A stretch of DNA of 64,000 nt from Polaromonas sp. (lineage in GTDB: Bacteria; Pseudomonadota; Gammaproteobacteria; Burkholderiales; Burkholderiaceae_C): assembly GCA_013297865.1 (NCBI GenBank), contig JAAFIP010000004.1:62001-126000 (forward strand), in the 5' to 3' direction. Both the position numbers and the translations under genes were made by a program. This document shows, piece by piece, positions 59,393 to 64,000 of this stretch (position 1 is its first letter; the number at the start of each line of letters is the position of its first letter). A model generated the notes under the pieces. It was not told the DNA's origin. It did not search any database and saw only the letters and a program-made list of their open reading frames with translations.

Positions 59393-62300
59393 ATGACGAT
59401 TATTTGGGCTATTTTCTGGGGCGCTGTACTGGGATCTTTCTGGCCGGGTTATGGCGATTTCGGTACATTTTTTGGCGGCTTTTTAGGACTGTTTGCAGGG
59501 CTGACGTTGCGATTTGCCATAAAAAAGCAAATTGCCCAGGGTCAAGCCGAGGTGCAAGCACTGGTGGCTCAGCGCGTAGCGCAGGAACTGGCCAAATTTG
59601 CTCCATCGCGCGCTGAAGCATCTACTGCAAAGTCAGAGAGTTTCGCTGCTAGTCCTCAGGGCACAACTGAACCAGCTGCTGTCATGGATGCAGCTTATGT
59701 CGGTAACCAAACCTCACGCACGCAATCGGTCGTCCAGCCTACTTCTTCGCAGCCGACTGAGGCTGAAGAAGACGCATCATTTTGGAAAGACGAGCTGTCG
59801 CGCGTAGATGCCACGCTGGCATCCAGCACCGCCCAACAACCAGCCCAGCCAGCTGCAAAAACCAGGGACCTCCCTCCCAAGCCATCCTCTGCTGCAGCGA
59901 AACCTAGTCCTATAGAACTAGCGCTGAAAGCAGCGCAAGACTGGTTCATGGGTGGCAACACCATCGTGCGCATAGGCTTGGTGATTTTGTTTATCGGCCT
60001 GTCGTTTTTGGCGCGCTATGCTGCTGCCGCAGGCATTTTGCCTGTCGAACTGCGCTTGGCTGTGATTGGCGCAGTGGGCATAGCCTTATTGGTTATCGGC
60101 TTCAAAAAGCGCACGGACAAGCCCGGCTTTGCCTTGGCGCTGCAAGGTGCAGGCGTAGCGGTGATGTACCTCACTGTATTTGCCGCCTTCCGCTTGTACG
60201 GCATGCTGCCCGCACTGATGGCGTTCGGGCTGATGCTGGTGGTGTGCGCATTAAGCTGCGCGCTGGCGCTGCTGCAAAACTCGCGCGCATTGGCTGTGGC
60301 GGCATTTGCTGGTGGCTTTGCAGTGCCTATTTTGCTGTCTACCGGGCAAGGTAGTCATGTGGGATTGTTTAGCTACTACATGGTGCTGAACTTGGCTATT
60401 TTGTATATTGCGTACAAGCGTTCGTGGCGCGTCTTGAATATGCTGGGTTTCATTGCTACCTTTGGTGTAGCCACTGCATGGGGCGCGCTCAAATTTTCCC
60501 CTGATCAATACTCCAGCACGCAGCCGTTTTTAATTGGTTTTTGGCTTATCTACATTGTTACTGCGGTTTTGTATGCGCGCAACACCCCTACCAAGCTGGG
60601 CAATGCGGTAGACAGCACCTTGGTGTTTGGCACACCGCTCGTTGCATTTGGGTTGCAGGTCGGCCTGACCAGGCAGTTTGAGCTGGGCACGGCGTTCTCG
60701 GCCTTGGGCTTTGGCATGGTCTATTTGCTGTTGGCTACACTTCTGTCGCGCCGCGCGCAGGGCGGCTACCGCTTATTGACTGAGTGCTTTATTGCGCTGG
60801 GAGTCGGTTTTGCCACATTGGCCGTTCCCCTGGCACTGGACGCGCACTGGACATCTGCCGTGTGGGCGCTAGAAGGTGCTGCGGCGTTTTGGGTGGGCAA
60901 GCGCCAAGCCCGCTGGATGCCGCGTGCGTTTGGATTGCTGTTGCAGGCCGTTGCTGCTGTCGCGTTTATTACCGGCGTAGGCCACAACATCTCTGCTTTG
61001 CCTTTGATTAACCCTGCCTTCATTGGTGCCGTGCTGATTGCCTTGCCTGCGTTGCTCATTGCGTGGTGGCTGCGTCAAAGCTTGCCGCATAGCGAGTCAC
61101 GTTGGGCAACGGTGTATGCTGGTGCAGAGGCACAGTTGTGCAGCCCTGTGTACATCTATGGCTTCATATGGTGGTGTGCCGCGCTGCTGCTGGAGATCGG
61201 CCGCAGTGCTCCTGCCAAGGAGGTAGCGACTTCGTATCTACCAGTGTTTGCACAGAGCACACAAGCGCTGCTGAGCATGCTGGCTGTGCTGGTTAGCATG
61301 CGAGTATCGCAATACTTTGGCCTGGCTAAGGCCTGGGCGGTAGCCACATGGCCCAGCCGCGCATCACTGGCAGTGATGCTGGTGACTTTGCTGGCCCAGT
61401 TAGACATCGGCGGCAGAGTGCTGCACACCCCAGCATGGATCATCTGGCCTATCGCCTTGGGCCTGCATTATTGGATGTTGCGCATTAATGACCAGATGCC
61501 TGCAGCATCTAGTGCGCCGCAGGGCGACGGGTCTAGCCGTCTGAATCGCTTTATCCATGTGGGTAGTGTGTGGCTGGTCACGCTGCTACTGGCAGATATG
61601 CTGTGGTTTGGCATCGGAAAAGGTGATTTGTGGCGCACCTCGTGGGCCAGCGTAGTGCTGCTCATCAGCGCGATGGCTGTGTTATTGGCGTTGTCACTGT
61701 GGGCAGGCAGAGCGAACACACCTTCTGCGTTGGCTCGCTTTCATTGGCCATTGAACCCGCATGCGGTAGCCTACTATTGGTACGCAGCAGTGCCGCTGGC
61801 GGTGCTGGTGTTTGCTGGCGCTTTGGTGGTGGCGGTGTCGTCATCTGGCCGTACAGATCCACTCCCCTATATTCCATTGCTTAACCCTACAGATTTAACA
61901 CTGGCTTTGGCGATGGGTTCGCTGGTGTTTTGGCGTCGTGCTGCCATCAGTGCGCAGCCGCAGCCCGCTGGTGCAGCAGCGCTGGGAAGCGCGCGTGCGT
62001 GGGTAGCACTTGCAGCCTTGGCGTTTATTGCTCTCAACACTGTGTGGCTGCGCATAGCGCACCACTTTTTCAGGGTGGACTGGGGCGTATCGTCGCTGTT
62101 TGGAAGTTTTGTAGTGCAAACGGGCTATGCGATTTTGTGGACTCTGCTGGCGCTTAGCCTCATGCTGGTGGCTGCGCGGCGCAAGCTGCGCCCGCTATGG
62201 CTTGTGGGCGCAGGCCTGTTGGGCATCGTGGTGGTAAAGCTGCTATTGATTGACCTGTCTAACGCCGGTGGAGCTGAGCGCATCATTGCGTTCATTGTGG

Positions 62301-62398
62301 TGGGCGCACTGATGTTGGTGGTAGGCTACTTTGCACCACTGCCGCCTAAAAACTCAAGTAGCACCACTGCGCAGTCCAGTGACCCCGCCCCCGTTTAG
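59393..62398 (+). CDS. DUF2339-family giant membrane protein
   Basis: A 1001-residue polytopic protein. After one hydrophobic N-terminal hairpin comes a hydrophilic, Ala/Ser/Gln-rich stretch (about residues 45-180), then more than 20 hydrophobic segments to the end. WFMGGNTIVRIGLVILFIGLSFLARYAA is the usual opening of the DUF2339 membrane part. The role of the family is unknown; it is thought to be an integral inner-membrane protein. It is followed after 12 bases by a DUF3999 gene, its common partner. Confidence 0.9.
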   Translation: MTIIWAIFWGAVLGSFWPGYGDFGTFFGGFLGLFAGLTLRFAIKKQIAQGQAEVQALVAQRVAQELAKFAPSRAEASTAKSESFAASPQGTTEPAAVMDAAYVGNQTSRTQSVVQPTSSQPTEAEEDASFWKDELSRVDATLASSTAQQPAQPAAKTRDLPPKPSSAAAKPSPIELALKAAQDWFMGGNTIVRIGLVILFIGLSFLARYAAAAGILPVELRLAVIGAVGIALLVIGFKKRTDKPGFALALQGAGVAVMYLTVFAAFRLYGMLPALMAFGLMLVVCALSCALALLQNSRALAVAAFAGGFAVPILLSTGQGSHVGLFSYYMVLNLAILYIAYKRSWRVLNMLGFIATFGVATAWGALKFSPDQYSSTQPFLIGFWLIYIVTAVLYARNTPTKLGNAVDSTLVFGTPLVAFGLQVGLTRQFELGTAFSALGFGMVYLLLATLLSRRAQGGYRLLTECFIALGVGFATLAVPLALDAHWTSAVWALEGAAAFWVGKRQARWMPRAFGLLLQAVAAVAFITGVGHNISALPLINPAFIGAVLIALPALLIAWWLRQSLPHSESRWATVYAGAEAQLCSPVYIYGFIWWCAALLLEIGRSAPAKEVATSYLPVFAQSTQALLSMLAVLVSMRVSQYFGLAKAWAVATWPSRASLAVMLVTLLAQLDIGGRVLHTPAWIIWPIALGLHYWMLRINDQMPAASSAPQGDGSSRLNRFIHVGSVWLVTLLLADMLWFGIGKGDLWRTSWASVVLLISAMAVLLALSLWAGRANTPSALARFHWPLNPHAVAYYWYAAVPLAVLVFAGALVVAVSSSGRTDPLPYIPLLNPTDLTLALAMGSLVFWRRAAISAQPQPAGAAALGSARAWVALAALAFIALNTVWLRIAHHFFRVDWGVSSLFGSFVVQTGYAILWTLLALSLMLVAARRKLRPLWLVGAGLLGIVVVKLLLIDLSNAGGAERIIAFIVVGALMLVVGYFAPLPPKNSSSTTAQSSDPAPV

Positions 62399-62410
62399 TG
62401 AGTCTTGAAC

Positions 62411-63868
62411 ATGACCCCATCTCTCAAATTACATAGCGCATTAGCTGGCAAAGCTATTGTGCTTATTAGCAGCTTGACGGCTCTATTCACCGCCGCGAGC
62501 ACTTGGGCTGCACCGGACGCCAATAATGCTGCATCGTATGCCCTTCGTGCACCCTTAGCGATCAACAGTGATGCACCGCTGCAGCGCTTGGTACTCCCGG
62601 CACAAGCTCTGGTACATCTGCAAACTACGGGCTACAGCGATGTGCGCATTTTTAATGCCCAAGGCCAACCCGTGCCGATTGCACTAGCGTCTGTCGCTGC
62701 GCAAACCCAAACTCAGACCCAGCAGGTCAGCTTGCCTGCTTATCCCATCTTTGGTGCATCAGACAGCATGGGTATGGCGGGTGTGCAGCTACGCATCGAA
62801 GAAAAAAAAGGCCAGCGCGTAGTGCAGATCGACACCACCAGCTCATCCAAAACAGGTACTGCTAAGAACATCATTGGCGTATTGTTAGACGCGCGCACCG
62901 TAACAGCCCCCGTCATCGCAATGGTGCTGGACGCAGATTTTCCAGCAGGTCAGCCCATTACCTTTGATGTGCAAGCCAGCAAAGATCTAAAAAATTGGAG
63001 TAGCCTGGCCGACACAGTGCTGTACCGCACAGTCGATGCAACAGATCCCAACGCTGGCAAGCTAGGCACCCAGCGCATACCGTTGCCCAACAGCAACCTT
63101 AAGGACCACTACCTTCGCATTACGTGGCAAGGCACCACTGACGCCGCCGCCGCCGTGATGGTGCGCGGTGCTAGCCTTACCACTTCACAAAGCACCAGCA
63201 GCAACTCGCGCGTAAGCGCTGCAATCTCACTACCGGCGTTGACGCAAGCGCACGAATTAAGCTTTGCATTGCCCTTCAGTACGCCGTTGGCAGCGCTCAA
63301 AATCAAACCGCAAGGCAATAACGTATTGATCCCTGTGCGCGTCCTGGGACGCAACGACCGCAGCCAGCCTTGGGTCAGCATTGGCAGCGCCGTCCTGTAT
63401 AACCTGACGACCAACGGGAAAGAGCAAAGCAACCCAGCAGTAGAACTGGGAGGTATTGCCTACCGCGAAATCAAAATTGAAGCCGACCCAAAGACCGCAG
63501 GCTTTGCAGCGGTGCCCGAAGTGTCAGCGCAGTTTGAGCCCACCCAAGTCATATTTTTGGCCAGTGGCAACGCGCCTTTCAGCCTGGCCGTGGGTTTGGC
63601 TAGTGCAGTAAGCGCCTATCTGCCAATCGCCAGCTTAATGCCCGGCTACCAAAACGGACAAGAAAATGCACTGCCCGCAGCCCGCGCCGACATCAGCACA
63701 TCTGCTGTGACCGCTGGCCCAGCAACCGCAGCGCAAGCTACCAGCAACGCACCGCCCACACGCAGTTTGGTGTTGTGGGGTGTGCTGTTGGCGGGCGTGG
63801 GAGTGCTTGGCTTAATGGCTTGGGGATTGATGAAACAAAGTAAAAAGCAGCCAGAGCGAGCTGAGTAA
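62411..63868 (+). CDS. DUF3999-family membrane-anchored protein
   Basis: A 485-residue protein starting at the ATG at 62411. A signal segment (AIVLISSLTALFTAASTWAA) precedes a large beta-rich extracytoplasmic region with LVLPAQALVHLQTTGYSDVRIFNAQGQPVP and DHYLRITWQG, and one membrane segment near the C-terminus (LVLWGVLLAGVGVLGLMAWGLM) ends in a short basic tail. This matches DUF3999 and its position behind DUF2339 supports it. The bulk lies in the periplasm. No activity is known. Confidence 0.88.
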   Translation: MTPSLKLHSALAGKAIVLISSLTALFTAASTWAAPDANNAASYALRAPLAINSDAPLQRLVLPAQALVHLQTTGYSDVRIFNAQGQPVPIALASVAAQTQTQTQQVSLPAYPIFGASDSMGMAGVQLRIEEKKGQRVVQIDTTSSSKTGTAKNIIGVLLDARTVTAPVIAMVLDADFPAGQPITFDVQASKDLKNWSSLADTVLYRTVDATDPNAGKLGTQRIPLPNSNLKDHYLRITWQGTTDAAAAVMVRGASLTTSQSTSSNSRVSAAISLPALTQAHELSFALPFSTPLAALKIKPQGNNVLIPVRVLGRNDRSQPWVSIGSAVLYNLTTNGKEQSNPAVELGGIAYREIKIEADPKTAGFAAVPEVSAQFEPTQVIFLASGNAPFSLAVGLASAVSAYLPIASLMPGYQNGQENALPAARADISTSAVTAGPATAAQATSNAPPTRSLVLWGVLLAGVGVLGLMAWGLMKQSKKQPERAE

Positions 63869-63906
63869 TTACATCGTCTGGTAATTGCAGAATTGCTCTG
63901 GACCTT

Positions 63907-63963
63907 GGTGGCGTACCCAATATGAGCGCGTTGGGCATACGCTATCCCGTCATCGAAGCAACG
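63907..63963 (-). repeat. Diverged partial copy of the 41547 inverted-repeat element
   Basis: TGGCGTACCC, TATGAGCGCG and GGGCATACGCT occur in the same order and spacing as in the reverse complement of 41515-41570 (GGTACTCC, TATGAGGGCG, TTGGCATACGCT), and both end in GCAAC. The rest of any element lies beyond the window edge. Confidence 0.5.
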
Positions 63964-64000
63964 GTCTACGATGCCTTATTGCCAAGCAAGAGAAAAATCA

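Overview
The window looks like a high-GC chromosomal segment of a betaproteobacterium of the family Comamonadaceae (Burkholderiales). The grounds are protein character and gene order: xseB-ispA-dxs, a Trp-rich TIGR04438-type small protein, Bug/TctC and TRAP receptors in number, a ybhP-like/clsB pair and a DUF2339/DUF3999 pair. No rRNA, tRNA, CRISPR array, prophage or transposase was recognised. This is ordinary chromosome carrying several catabolic islands and three families of non-coding repeats.

Layout. 1-1516: the start of a DKNYY-type secreted protein and a Rieske oxygenase (minus). 1639-4799: isoprenoid start genes xseB-ispA-dxs. 5022-9828: a TRAP transporter (P, Q, M) of TakP type, with an EgtB/SenA-like gene lying antisense between P and QM. 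9917-13815: small membrane protein, cytochrome c, Trp-rich protein, then a trypsin-like protease coupled to an FHA membrane protein. 13840-18405 (minus): MFS transporter, ilvD, flavin monooxygenase. 18451-19263: lgt. 19385-25034: a malonate operon (GntR regulator, malonyl-CoA decarboxylase, TctC receptor, crotonase-like protein, malonyl-CoA synthetase). 25335-27548: DUF11 surface protein. 27561-30384 (minus): a uspA gene broken by a stop codon, an FNR-type regulator, an SMR pump and a DMT transporter. 30383-33643: GGCT-like protein, folP, glmM, slyD. 33698-35578: ABC exporter. 35738-40887: EEP hydrolase, clsB, folE, BLUF photoreceptor, DMT transporter, DUF429 protein. 40951-44310: gloA, a thioesterase divergent from a DUF4345-MarR pair, and a transglutaminase-like protein. 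44307-56081: a large sugar-acid catabolic island. 56153-59123 (minus): a secreted protein, an ECF sigma factor and an ankyrin-repeat membrane protein that is probably its anti-sigma factor. 59393-63868: DUF2339-DUF3999.

The sugar-acid island works around one divergent control region (50408-50517). Leftwards lie an IlvD/Edd sugar-acid dehydratase, a PfkB-type KDG kinase, a second TRAP receptor, a DgoK-type kinase, a KDPGal aldolase and an SDR dehydrogenase. Rightwards lie the FadR-type regulator, TRAP QMP, a GalD-type enolase-superfamily dehydratase and a cupin. It therefore holds two unrelated dehydratases, two unrelated kinases and two TRAP receptors, but one aldolase, which suggests two sugar acids converging on one cleavage step.

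The most unusual feature is a dispersed repeat of about 50 bp (12 clear copies, several decayed ones) with the core AATATCGCGGGAGCAGCTAT. It lies between genes and also in frame inside genes (crotonase twice, folP, a DMT transporter), where it encodes extra peptide. Two other families are a GACGCGAA-rich long inverted repeat (54250-54417, half copy 39970-40034) and a 32-bp inverted-repeat element (41547-41754, diverged partial copy near 63907).
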